Assembly: GCF_963678845.1 (NCBI RefSeq)
Contig: NZ_OY787466.1
Coordinates: 1,054,001-1,118,000 of the forward strand
Direction of reading: 5' to 3'
Origin: an uncultured Bacteroides sp.
GTDB taxonomy: Bacteria > Bacteroidota > Bacteroidia > Bacteroidales > Bacteroidaceae
DNA length: 64,000 bases
This document shows positions 33,265 through 42,059 of the stretch, in pieces. Position 1 is the stretch's first letter, and each line of letters opens with the position of its first letter. Under the pieces are notes generated by a model. That model saw only the letters and a program-made list of their open reading frames with translations, was not told where the DNA came from and ran no database searches. A program made the translations under genes and the position numbers.

Positions 33265-33759
33265 ATGAAAATAAAACTGATTATTTTAATACTAATAACA
33301 TCATTTGCTATAAAAGCTATGGGGCAGGTTAATGATAATTCCATGAGACAACAGGTCTTAAAAGAAAACATTGTTGACAGCTTATTCGTTTTTGGTAGAT
33401 GGACTGTAAAAGGAGATACTGAAACACATTTAAAATACTTGGGACAAGTAATGACTTCGGACAGGCGAATTTTAAAAATAATGAATTCTAGTTGTTTTTG
33501 GGGACTATCACGCAGAGCAACAAGTAGAATTTTAGTTTTCAATGGAGAAAATCAGTATGTAGGCAACTATTGTTTAGGAATGACAAATGATTTACCTGAT
33601 AAGCTAGAAAATGGAATATTAATATTCAGAAACACAAATAAAGAAGATTGCGGTAAAAATATTGTTACAAATGTTGATTTGACAAAAGGATTGCCAAAAC
33701 ATATTTTCCTGAGATGTGAAGGAGAGAATGGTGATTTGTATAGTTTCTCAGCTGAATAA
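33265..33759 (+). CDS. Small secreted protein, unknown
   Basis: Protein of 164 residues with a signal peptide (KIKLIILILITSFAIKAMG, cut near GQ at residue 21). The rest is soluble, with three Cys and no motif I recognise. Its ATG follows directly after the stop of the frameshifted relic. It may be cotranscribed with the following membrane protein. Confidence 0.5.
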   Translation: MKIKLIILILITSFAIKAMGQVNDNSMRQQVLKENIVDSLFVFGRWTVKGDTETHLKYLGQVMTSDRRILKIMNSSCFWGLSRRATSRILVFNGENQYVGNYCLGMTNDLPDKLENGILIFRNTNKEDCGKNIVTNVDLTKGLPKHIFLRCEGENGDLYSFSAE

Positions 33760-33811
33760 TAAATGAAATACCCTTATACTTATTTTAATGATTAATTACC
33801 CATGATTGATT

Positions 33812-34318
33812 ATGATTAAAATGACGACATTACTTTATATATCAACAATATTAGGAGTAAGCATTGAAGTTTATTTCATTCTATTTGTGCTTTGTCTTCC
33901 TACTTTTTTTCTTTGGAGATGGTTGCTAAAAAAGCTTATTAAAGTTGACCGAACAAGGAAGATTGCATCTTGGGTGGCAACTCTTATAGCGACACCATTA
34001 ATTTATATAGGAATCATTATGCTTTTGTATTTTAGTATAAGTTATTATCCAACGCATGATTTTGATAAAGAAAAATGGTTTACGGATGAGGAAAAACGCT
34101 ATGAAATGTCCGACAATATTATTGAAAGCAATATGCTTATTGGCAAGACTAAAACTGAAATTCAACAAATTTTAGGTGATGAGGATAACTCTGAACAAAG
34201 TGACGATTGGTATTATTATCTTGGTTACAGACATGGATTTGCCAATATAGACCCTGATGTGCTTTATATTGAATTTAGAAACTGTAAAGTAATAAGAGTA
34301 GAACAACATAAAACATAA
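33812..34318 (+). CDS. Two-helix membrane protein with a BamE/SmpA-like C-terminus
   Basis: Protein of about 168 residues. The frame opens with TTG at 33806, but ATG at 33812 is a more normal start. Two hydrophobic segments (about 8-32 and 44-68) are followed by a soluble domain with NMLIGKTKTEIQQILGDE, then YYYLG and DPDVLYIEFRNCKV. This line is typical of the small two-helix, three-strand domain of SmpA/BamE-like proteins. Function unknown. Confidence 0.5.
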   Translation: MIKMTTLLYISTILGVSIEVYFILFVLCLPTFFLWRWLLKKLIKVDRTRKIASWVATLIATPLIYIGIIMLLYFSISYYPTHDFDKEKWFTDEEKRYEMSDNIIESNMLIGKTKTEIQQILGDEDNSEQSDDWYYYLGYRHGFANIDPDVLYIEFRNCKVIRVEQHKT

Positions 34319-34430
34319 TAGCAGAAGAGAATTCATTGTCTATAATATGCCACTTCAAGGGCTGGAAACGCAGTTTTGAGTTTGCTTTGATACCGATAAC
34401 ATGAATCTGGCAAACAGATGAAAAAGACAG

Positions 34431-34515
34431 GGAAAGATTAACCCCAAATGAAAAAGAGAAGAGCAATAATTCCTTTAATTGGAACACAGATATCAGTAAA
34501 TACATTTTTAAATAA
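34431..34515 (+). pseudogene. Duplicated 5' end of the 31829 gene
   Basis: This stretch aligns without gaps to 31813-31897: both contain GAAAGATTAACC, AGAGCAATAATTC or AAAGCAATAATTC, and GATATCAGTAAATACATTT. Identity by eye is about four in five bases. It covers the leader and signal peptide only; the frame then runs MKKRRAIIPLIG to a stop overlapping the next gene. It is the relic of a tandem duplication. Confidence 0.65.
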
Positions 34516-34538
34516 AACGCCTTTTAATAACAACGAAC

Positions 34539-35345
34539 ATGAAAATAATCAAGACCAAACTGGATGCTAAAAGCATAACAATTAACAATGAAGAAATATC
34601 TTACTTCGACAGCGAACATGGAGATATAACGCTTGTGTTTATTCATGGATCATTTATAGATAAAGACTATTGGGCAGAACAGATAACCTACTTCTCGCCC
34701 CATTATAGGGTGGTTGCCATGGATTTGGCTGGTCATGGAAATTCAACTCACAACCGCAATACATGGAATCTTCAGGAATATGGGAAAGATGTGAGCCAGA
34801 TGATACAAGCATTGTCATTGAAAAATGTTGTTCTAATCGGGCATTCAATGGGGACGAGTATTATGCTTGAAACCGTAGCTCAAAATGACAGCAATATAAT
34901 TGGGTTGATTGGAATAGATAATTTCAAGAATCTTAATACTGAGATACCACAGGAGATGATTAATGGATTTAGTAACAGTCTCAAAACTGATTTTGCCAAT
35001 ACTTGCGAAGGCTATGCCTCTAATTATCTGATGAATACTGAAACAGACAAACAGCTTGCGCACAAATTGATTACAGCTTTCCGAGATATGGATCCAGCTG
35101 TTGGCATTCCTGTTATTGAAGATTGTTTTAAATATTCGGCAAGAGAGAAAGAGCTTTTGAAAGTGCTGAAATTTAAACTTAATATTATTAATGTAGATTA
35201 TTTCCCTACCGACGAGGATGCTTTAAAACAATATGTTGGTACAAATTATACACTCAGCATGATGAACGGCACTTGCCATTATCCGATGGTAGAGAATCCT
35301 GCAGAATTTAATGTATTGCTTGATAAACTTCTTTTGAGATTATAA
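34539..35345 (+). CDS. Alpha/beta-hydrolase
   Basis: Cytosolic protein of 268 residues with the alpha/beta-hydrolase order: oxyanion segment VFIHGSFIDKDYW near residue 32, DLAGHGNS near residue 66, the nucleophile elbow GHSMG (Ser near residue 105), a late Asp (VDYFPTDED) and the final His in GTCHYPMVENP. The substrate cannot be deduced; esterase or lactonase activity is likely. It lies in the run of accessory genes and is followed by the DUF4919 gene after 38 bases. Confidence 0.8.
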   Translation: MKIIKTKLDAKSITINNEEISYFDSEHGDITLVFIHGSFIDKDYWAEQITYFSPHYRVVAMDLAGHGNSTHNRNTWNLQEYGKDVSQMIQALSLKNVVLIGHSMGTSIMLETVAQNDSNIIGLIGIDNFKNLNTEIPQEMINGFSNSLKTDFANTCEGYASNYLMNTETDKQLAHKLITAFRDMDPAVGIPVIEDCFKYSAREKELLKVLKFKLNIINVDYFPTDEDALKQYVGTNYTLSMMNGTCHYPMVENPAEFNVLLDKLLLRL

Positions 35346-35383
35346 AACGATAAAAATGCTTCTTCTTTTTTAAAACACACACT

Positions 35384-36040
35384 ATGACTAAGACAACATT
35401 AATCCTTTTGACATTCCTGCTGACGACTTTTTTTTCATTCGGACAGACAACCTCAGAAGTGATAATCCCAAAGTTTAATGATAAATATTCAGGGTTTGTA
35501 AAACAACTTGAAGCTGGAGAAACCGATATTAATTATCGGGAATTTCGAGAAAGCTTTATTGAAAGTGAACAATTTAAAGTAGCTTCAAACAAGTCGAAAG
35601 AGTTTGAACGTCTCGAGAAAGAAATGTATGTTCAAATGGATAAATCAAATTCTAAGGGAATAATAGGAATTACAAAAGCAATGTTAAGTATTGATTATAC
35701 GAGCATGATTGCGCATAAGATATTGCGTCAAACATACAATATTATAGGTGATACTTTAAATGCAAAGAAATATAAGACAATTCAATTTGGACTCCTGTAT
35801 TCTATAACTGATAGTGGAGATGGAAAGACCTGTGAATCAGCTTGGCATGTAACCCAAGTAAATGAAGAGTATTTTATATTACAAATGCTAGGTGCTGATT
35901 TGATAACTCAGAGTGTTCTTACTAATAATGTTGGACTTTACGATAAAATGGAAGTAAAAGCAGAAGATGGTAGTAGTAAAACTTACTATTTTGACGTAAA
36001 CAAAGTCTTTGAAGGTTATAAAAAGTTGGGCATGAAGTAA
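35384..36040 (+). CDS. DUF4919-family secreted protein
   Basis: Protein of 218 residues with a signal peptide ending SFGQT near residue 21. The body is mostly helical with TPR-like content (GITKAMLSIDYTSMIAHKILRQTY). The line GDGKTCESAWHVTQVNEEYFILQML near residue 145-170 is the recognisable conserved end of the DUF4919 family of Bacteroidetes. Role unknown. The second composite repeat begins 24 bases after the stop. Confidence 0.65.
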   Translation: MTKTTLILLTFLLTTFFSFGQTTSEVIIPKFNDKYSGFVKQLEAGETDINYREFRESFIESEQFKVASNKSKEFERLEKEMYVQMDKSNSKGIIGITKAMLSIDYTSMIAHKILRQTYNIIGDTLNAKKYKTIQFGLLYSITDSGDGKTCESAWHVTQVNEEYFILQMLGADLITQSVLTNNVGLYDKMEVKAEDGSSKTYYFDVNKVFEGYKKLGMK

Positions 36041-36064
36041 ATAATGTTTTAAGATTTTTATTCC

Positions 36065-36598
36065 CCAATAAATAAAATCCAAACTCCAATAAATAAAATT
36101 CATTGCCGAATAACTGTTCAAACTCCCGCCAGCTTTTTTTAAAACATAACCGGATGTTGAGCAAACTCCCGCCAGGTTTTTAAAAAAGCCGGCGGGAGCT
36201 TTTTTGCATCGCACTTTTGCCGATTCTACAGGTAAAACGAAAAACATCTCTCACTCTCTCACTGTTCTTTGTAATGTTTTAAGGCTCAGTGTATTAGCTA
36301 GTGAGGGTAGCATTTTAAACCATCACATAACCATCACTTTTGGGGTCATCCCTCACTTTTTCGAATCAAATTCATGTCGTTTTGTGCATTTTGTCAAACT
36401 AAGAAGTAACCAATTTTAATCTGCAATCCAGTTTTTGGATTTGTCTAAACTTTTAATATTCTGAAGAAATTTGCAACGAAAAAGTGAGGGATGAGCCAAA
36501 AAGTGATGGTTCGTGGCTTTTTAGGTCTCATCTGTCACGGATTAATGGTTTGAAAATTAGGCGATTATGTTTTAAGGCGTGAGGGATGAGTGAGGGAT
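36065..36598 (+). repeat. Composite intergenic repeat, copy B
   Basis: Plus-strand order: two AATAAATAAAATCC-type boxes (36067-36100), a hairpin with CTCCCGCC and GGCGGGAG arms (36121-36199), CTCTCACTCTCTCAC (36247-36261), CCATCAC boxes (36319-36337), CCCTCACTTTTTCGA (36350-36364), GTGAGGG and GTGATGG boxes (36484-36509), and two final GTGAGGGATG boxes (36579-36598). This matches the reverse complement of 8576-9082 in order and in many short blocks. No gene is seen in 36041-36746. Confidence 0.7.
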
Positions 36599-36746
36599 GC
36601 TCTTGTTTAATACACTGAAATATAGTTGTTTAGCCTAAAAACGTGATAGTAGAGCTAAAAAATATTTTTTTTGCGTGGGGAAAATAACTCCGAATGCAAA
36701 TGCTTTGCTTTCTAATGGTATTATTCCTTAATAATTATGCAAATAA

Positions 36747-36783
36747 ACTTTGTTTAAGTCAAAGTAATGCACTACTTTAGTAG
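36747..36783 (+). promoter_or_regulatory. Promoter and palindromic site of the hut operon
   Basis: TTTG (36749-36752), 20 bases and TACTTTAG (36773-36780) approximate the Bacteroides promoter, with one mismatch in the -7 box. The -33 region sits inside a perfect palindrome ACTTTG-TTTAAGT-CAAAGT (36747-36765), and the -7 box inside CTACTTTAGTAG (36772-36783). Both positions suit an operator. The regulator is not in the window. Confidence 0.6.
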
Positions 36784-36835
36784 CACTTATCGTACAGTTC
36801 AAAAAAGATAAATAACCTTATATCTGATACTATAA

Positions 36836-38530
36836 ATGGAAAAAAGAATTGTAGAATGCGTGCCCAACTTTAGTGAGGGACGCGATATGACCGTTATCAA
36901 ACAGATTACTGATGTAATAGAAGGGGTAGAGGGCATCAAACTTCTTGATGTTGACCCGGGTAACGCTACTAACAGAACCGTTGTTACTTTTGTGGGAGAA
37001 ATTGAGGCCGTGGTGGAAGCTGCCTTTCGTTGTGTGGTGAAAGCTGCGGAACTTATTGATATGAGAAAACATCACGGTGAACATCCTCGCATGGGAGCTA
37101 CCGATGTATTGCCGCTTATTCCGGTTTCCGGTATTACCATGGAAGAGACTGCCAGATATGCCCGCCAGCTTGCCAGAAGAATTGCACTCGAAGGTGGTGT
37201 TCCTACTTATTGTTATGAATATGCAGCCATCCGTCCCGAACGGAAGAAGCTGGCTGTTTGCAGGGAAGGGGAGTATGAAGGATTGAAGCCGCGCTTTGGA
37301 AATCCTGTCCGGATGCCCGACTTTGGCGGTGAGGTGTGGACGGAACGTGTGGCCCAAACCGGATGTACGGCTGTGGGTGCAAGAGATTTTCTGATTGCTA
37401 TTAATTTCAATCTGAACACAACTTCTACCCGTAGGGCCAATGCCATTGCTTTCGATGTTCGTGAACGTGGACGTGTGAAGCGGGAAGGTGATTCGCTGGT
37501 GGGCAAGATAATGAAAGATGAGAATGGACAGGATCTGTTTATTCCCGGCACATTAAAAAGTACGGCTGCTATCGGGTGGTTTATTAAAGAATATGGCATT
37601 GCTCAGGTTTCCATGAACATAACCAATGTTGCTGTTACCCCCGTACATATTGCTTTTGAAGAGGTGGTGGCAAAGGCTGCGGCTCGTGGTGTGCGGGTAA
37701 CAGGCACTGAGATTGTGGGACTGGTACCAAAATCCACGCTGATTGATGCCGGGAAACATTTCCTTCGCAAACAACAACGTTCTGTGGGAATCTCTGAAAA
37801 GGAGATTATCAGGATTGCGATAAAGTCAATGGGACTCGATGATTTGAAACCTTTCGATGTAAAGACCAAGGTGATAGAATATATGCTTGAAGATGATGCC
37901 GAAGAGAAGCTGGTGGATATGACTGTTTCGGACTTTGCTTTAGAAACGGCCAGTGAATCGGCTGCTCCCGGTGGCGGTTCCATCTCTGCATACATGGGAA
38001 CATTGGGGGCTTCCTTGGGTACAATGGTTGCTAATCTCTCTTCTCACAAAGCAGGATGGGATGCCTGTTGGGAAGAGTTCTCTGATTGTGCCGAGCGTGG
38101 TCAGGCTTTGGTGAGTGAACTTATCTTTCTGGTGGATGAAGATACCCGTTCATTTAATAAGGTGATGGATGCTTTTGGTTTGCCAAAGAATACGGAGGAA
38201 GAAAAAGCTGCACGTACCAAAGCAATTCAGGAGGCTACATATTATGCCACTCAAATACCGTTCAGGGTGATGAAAGCTTCAATGGCGGTGTTTGATATTG
38301 TGGAACAGATGGCTAAAGAGGGTAATCCCAATTCTGTATCGGATGCCGGAGTAGGTGCACTGGCTGCTCGTTCGGCTGTACTTGGTGCCTGGCTCAATGT
38401 GCGTATCAATGCCGGTGGCATAAAAAACAGGGCATTGGTTGAACCCATACTCCAAGAGGCTGCTGCCATGGCAAAACTGGCGCAGGAGAGGGAGAGTGCA
38501 ATTCTTGAAATCGTAAATAGTAAAATATAA
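36836..38530 (+). CDS. ftcD: Bifunctional glutamate formiminotransferase / formimino-THF cyclodeaminase
   Basis: Last steps of histidine degradation: moves the formimino group of formiminoglutamate to tetrahydrofolate and then releases ammonia, in the cytosol. The 564-residue chain fuses a formiminotransferase (1-330; MEKRIVECVPNFSEGRD and catalytic His 83 in GEHPRMGATDV) with a cyclodeaminase (350-560; SESAAPGGGSISAYMG and VSDAGVGALAARSAV). This is the same order as in mammals; many bacteria use separate genes. It is the first gene of the hut operon, with 7 bases to hutU. Confidence 0.95.
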   Translation: MEKRIVECVPNFSEGRDMTVIKQITDVIEGVEGIKLLDVDPGNATNRTVVTFVGEIEAVVEAAFRCVVKAAELIDMRKHHGEHPRMGATDVLPLIPVSGITMEETARYARQLARRIALEGGVPTYCYEYAAIRPERKKLAVCREGEYEGLKPRFGNPVRMPDFGGEVWTERVAQTGCTAVGARDFLIAINFNLNTTSTRRANAIAFDVRERGRVKREGDSLVGKIMKDENGQDLFIPGTLKSTAAIGWFIKEYGIAQVSMNITNVAVTPVHIAFEEVVAKAAARGVRVTGTEIVGLVPKSTLIDAGKHFLRKQQRSVGISEKEIIRIAIKSMGLDDLKPFDVKTKVIEYMLEDDAEEKLVDMTVSDFALETASESAAPGGGSISAYMGTLGASLGTMVANLSSHKAGWDACWEEFSDCAERGQALVSELIFLVDEDTRSFNKVMDAFGLPKNTEEEKAARTKAIQEATYYATQIPFRVMKASMAVFDIVEQMAKEGNPNSVSDAGVGALAARSAVLGAWLNVRINAGGIKNRALVEPILQEAAAMAKLAQERESAILEIVNSKI

Positions 38531-38537
38531 TCCTGCC

Positions 38538-40562
38538 ATGAAAGAAATAACTAAAGAGGAGTTCCGCAGATTGGTTTCGGCAGGCATTCCTGATGTTTTG
38601 CCCGAGCCTAAGCCTTTTGATCCAGCCATCAATCACGCACCCAAGCGCAAAGATATTCTTTCTGAAGCTGAAAAGGAGCTTGCTTTGAAGAATGCACTTC
38701 GCTATTTTCCTGCCAAACATCATGCGGTGCTGGCTCCTGAATTTGCTGAGGAACTGTCTAAGTATGGCCGTATATATATGTATCGTTTTCGTCCCGATTA
38801 TAAGGTATTTGCCCGCCCCATCGAAGATTATCCTTATCAGTCAAAACAGGCGGCAGCCATCATGCTGATGTTGAGCAATAACCTGGATAATGCGGTGGCT
38901 CAGCATCCGCACGAGCTTATTACTTATGGTGGCAATGGTGCGGCGTTTCAGAACTGGGCGCAGTATCTGCTCACCATGAAGTACTTGTCCGTAATGACGG
39001 ACGAGCAGACTCTGGTGTTGTATTCCGGTCATCCCATGGGATTGTTCCCTTCTCATAAGGATGCCCCGCGTGTGGTGATAACCAATGGTATGGTGATACC
39101 AAATTACTCGTCCAAAGATCACTGGGAAAGGTTCAATGCGCTGGGTGTTTCTCAATACGGGCAGATGACAGCAGGTTCGTTTATGTACATTGGTCCGCAG
39201 GGTATTGTGCACGGTACGAGTATCACGGTGCTGAATGCCAAACGTATGCAACGGGCCAAACATCCATCCGAAAAAGGAGTGCTGTTTGTTTCTTCTGGTC
39301 TGGGTGGTATGTCGGGTGCGCAACCTAAGGCGGGTAATATTGCCGGAGTGGTTTCTGTTATTGCCGAGATTAATCCGAAAGCGGTGGCTGTTCGTCACTC
39401 ACAAGGTTGGGTGGACGAGGTGTTTACTGATTTAGATACATTGATGCCCCGAATCCGCAGGGCGGTTGATACAAACGAGGTGGTGTCAATTGCTTATCAG
39501 GGAAATGTGGTGGACTTATGGGAGCGGTTGGCTGACGAAGAGATGTATGTGGATCTGGGTTCCGATCAGACTTCTTTGCATAATCCCTGGGCGGGTGGCT
39601 ATTATCCGGTAGACCTTGATTTTGATGAGGCTAACCGTTTGATGGCCGAAGAACCAGAGAAGTTTCAGGCGAAGGTTCGCAATACATTGCGGCGTCATGC
39701 TGCGGCTATCAATAAACTTACTGCCAAGGGTATGTATTTCTTTGATTATGGTAATGCTTTTCTGTTGGAAGCATCCCGTGCGGGAGCTAATGTGATGAAG
39801 GCTGATGGTACTTTCCGTTATCCTTCTTATGTGCAGGATATTATGGGACCTCTCTTTTTCGATTATGGTTTCGGACCTTTCCGCTGGGTATGTACTTCGG
39901 GCAATCCAAAAGATCTGGCAGCAAGTGACAGGATTGCCGCTGAGGTGCTCGAACGGATTCTTCAAACGGCACCTGTCGATATTCGCTCGCAATTGGATGA
40001 TAATCTTCATTGGATAAAAGAGGCCGGTAAGAATAACCTGGTGGTAGGTTCGCAGGCGCGTATTCTTTATCTCGATTCATTGGGGCGTATTGAGGTGGCT
40101 AAGGCGCTTAACGAGGCAATCGGGCGCGGAGAGATTTCTGCACCAATAGTTCTGGGACGAGATCATCACGATGTGTCGGGCACTGACTCGCCTTTCCGTG
40201 AGACTTCGAATATATACGATGGCTCTTCATTCACCGCAGACATGGCAGTGCAGAATGTAATTGGCGATTCTTTCCGTGGCGCTACCTGGGTTTCTATTCA
40301 CAACGGTGGCGGAGTAGGCTGGGGCGAGGTTATCAATGGTGGCTTTGGAATGATGATTGATGGTTCGGCCGATGCAGATCGCCGCCTAAAATCTATGCTT
40401 TTGTGGGATGTAAATAACGGACTGGCGCGCCGCAGCTGGGCTCGTAATCCGGGAGCGATGGATGCTGTCCGCAGAGAGATGGCTCGTACCCCTGAACTTG
40501 TAGTAACTTTACCTAATATAGCTGATGATAACCTTATTAAATCGGCATTAAAACATAAATAA
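38538..40562 (+). CDS. hutU: Urocanate hydratase
   Basis: Adds water to urocanate to give imidazolonepropionate, using tightly bound NAD. The 674-residue protein is longer than the about 555 of Pseudomonas HutU, as in the Bacteroidetes/eukaryotic subgroup. Signatures: YGGNGAAFQNWAQYLLTM, the NAD-binding SGLGGMSGAQPKAG, and a late DHHDVSGTDSPFRETS segment. It starts 7 bases after ftcD and stops 2 bases before hutH, so translation is probably coupled. Confidence 0.96.
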   Translation: MKEITKEEFRRLVSAGIPDVLPEPKPFDPAINHAPKRKDILSEAEKELALKNALRYFPAKHHAVLAPEFAEELSKYGRIYMYRFRPDYKVFARPIEDYPYQSKQAAAIMLMLSNNLDNAVAQHPHELITYGGNGAAFQNWAQYLLTMKYLSVMTDEQTLVLYSGHPMGLFPSHKDAPRVVITNGMVIPNYSSKDHWERFNALGVSQYGQMTAGSFMYIGPQGIVHGTSITVLNAKRMQRAKHPSEKGVLFVSSGLGGMSGAQPKAGNIAGVVSVIAEINPKAVAVRHSQGWVDEVFTDLDTLMPRIRRAVDTNEVVSIAYQGNVVDLWERLADEEMYVDLGSDQTSLHNPWAGGYYPVDLDFDEANRLMAEEPEKFQAKVRNTLRRHAAAINKLTAKGMYFFDYGNAFLLEASRAGANVMKADGTFRYPSYVQDIMGPLFFDYGFGPFRWVCTSGNPKDLAASDRIAAEVLERILQTAPVDIRSQLDDNLHWIKEAGKNNLVVGSQARILYLDSLGRIEVAKALNEAIGRGEISAPIVLGRDHHDVSGTDSPFRETSNIYDGSSFTADMAVQNVIGDSFRGATWVSIHNGGGVGWGEVINGGFGMMIDGSADADRRLKSMLLWDVNNGLARRSWARNPGAMDAVRREMARTPELVVTLPNIADDNLIKSALKHK

Positions 40563-40564
40563 CA

Positions 40565-42055
40565 ATGGCAAAAACACATAAAATAAGTACAGAACATTTA
40601 TCAATAGATAGATTGCAACAGATTATTGTGAAGGGATATAAGTTGGAATTGTCTGACGAATCGAAAGCACTGATAATAAAAGGACGCCAGTATCTGGATA
40701 ATAAGATGAAGACTCAGAAAGAACCAATTTATGGTGTATCAACCGGTTTTGGTTGTCTTTGTGATATTAGTGTGAGTGGCGAACAACTCTCTATTCTTCA
40801 ACGTAACCTGGTGATGTCTCATGCTTGCGGTCTTGGTGAACGTGTACCTAATGAGATTGTGAAGCTGATGCTTTTTCTAAAAGTTCAATCGCTCTCTTAC
40901 GGTTATTCGGGTGCTCAGCTGGAAACGGTACAACGGCTGATTGACTTTTTCAATAACGGTGTCTGTCCGGTTGTTTACCAGCAAGGCTCATTGGGAGCAT
41001 CGGGCGATTTAGTACCCCTTGCACATCTTTCATTGCCTATTTTAGGTTTGGGAGAAGTAAATTACAAAGGTAGGGATATGGCTGTTCAGGTAGTGAATGA
41101 GAAGTTTGGTTGGGAGCCTATCACGTTGCAATCCAAAGAAGGACTGGCTTTGCTGAATGGCACGCAGTTTATGGGTGCTTATGGCTGTTGGTGTATTATG
41201 AATGCAAACAGGTTATCGGCTATAGCAGATGTAACGGCTGCCATTTCTATTGATGCTTTCGATGGTCGTATAGAACCTTTCCATCCTGCCGTTCATGCTA
41301 TTCGTCCACATAAAGGACAGATTGAAACTGCCCGTCGCATTCGCGAACTGCTGGATGGTAGTGAGATTATTGCCCGTAAGAAAGTACATGTGCAGGATCC
41401 TTATTCATTCCGTTGTGTGCCACAGGTTCACGGCGCATCTAAGGATACCATTGCCTATGTGGAGAGCGTGTTTACCACAGAGATTAACTCTACCACGGAT
41501 AATCCTACGATTGTGCCCGATGAAGATCTGGTAATCTCGGCAGGAAACTTTCACGGACAGCCATTGGCTGTGGCACTCGACTTCCTGGCTATTGGTGTGG
41601 CCGAACTTGGTAGTATCTCCTCTCAACGAGTCTACCAGCTCATTTCCGGCGAACGTGAACTTCCTATGTTTTTGGCTGGTAATCCCGGCTTGAATAGTGG
41701 ATTTATGATTCCGCAATATGCCGCTGCTTCTATCGTTAGTCAGAGCAAACAACTGTGTACTCCTGCATCGGTAGATTCGATAGAGTCATCGCAAGGGCAG
41801 GAAGATCATGTGAGTATGGGAGCTAATGCGGCAACAAAATGCTTCAAGGTGGTGGAAAACACCGAACGTTTACTGGCTATTGAATTGTTTAATGCTGTGC
41901 AGGCAATTGATTTCCGTTGTCCGCTTAAAACCTCGCCTGTATTGCAAAAGGTGTGCACGGCATATCGCAAGGTGGTGCCGTTTATAGAGAACGATTGTGT
42001 GATGTATCCGCACATTCATAATAGTGTTGATTTTCTGAGAAAATGGAAATTCTAG
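40565..42055 (+). CDS. hutH: Histidine ammonia-lyase
   Basis: First step of histidine breakdown: eliminates ammonia to form urocanate. The self-made MIO cofactor arises from Ala145-Ser146-Gly147 in GSLGASGDLVPLAH. Tyr and Asn residues of the active site are present (YGVSTGFG near residue 55, LLNGTQFM near 195). Length of 496 residues is normal. Third gene of the operon, closely spaced on both sides. Confidence 0.96.
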   Translation: MAKTHKISTEHLSIDRLQQIIVKGYKLELSDESKALIIKGRQYLDNKMKTQKEPIYGVSTGFGCLCDISVSGEQLSILQRNLVMSHACGLGERVPNEIVKLMLFLKVQSLSYGYSGAQLETVQRLIDFFNNGVCPVVYQQGSLGASGDLVPLAHLSLPILGLGEVNYKGRDMAVQVVNEKFGWEPITLQSKEGLALLNGTQFMGAYGCWCIMNANRLSAIADVTAAISIDAFDGRIEPFHPAVHAIRPHKGQIETARRIRELLDGSEIIARKKVHVQDPYSFRCVPQVHGASKDTIAYVESVFTTEINSTTDNPTIVPDEDLVISAGNFHGQPLAVALDFLAIGVAELGSISSQRVYQLISGERELPMFLAGNPGLNSGFMIPQYAAASIVSQSKQLCTPASVDSIESSQGQEDHVSMGANAATKCFKVVENTERLLAIELFNAVQAIDFRCPLKTSPVLQKVCTAYRKVVPFIENDCVMYPHIHNSVDFLRKWKF

Positions 42056-42059
42056 AAGA

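Noticed and set aside
30737..36040. Possible defence island or toxin-immunity cluster
   Set aside because: No nuclease, helicase, methyltransferase, NTPase or toxin motif is visible; only secreted and membrane proteins and one hydrolase.
35888..36247. Open frames of 119, 80 and 71 codons around the second repeat copy
   Set aside because: They translate repeat boxes and the antisense of the DUF4919 gene.
39516..40010. 164-codon minus-strand frame opposite hutU
   Set aside because: Shadow of a conserved enzyme gene in a region of higher GC content.
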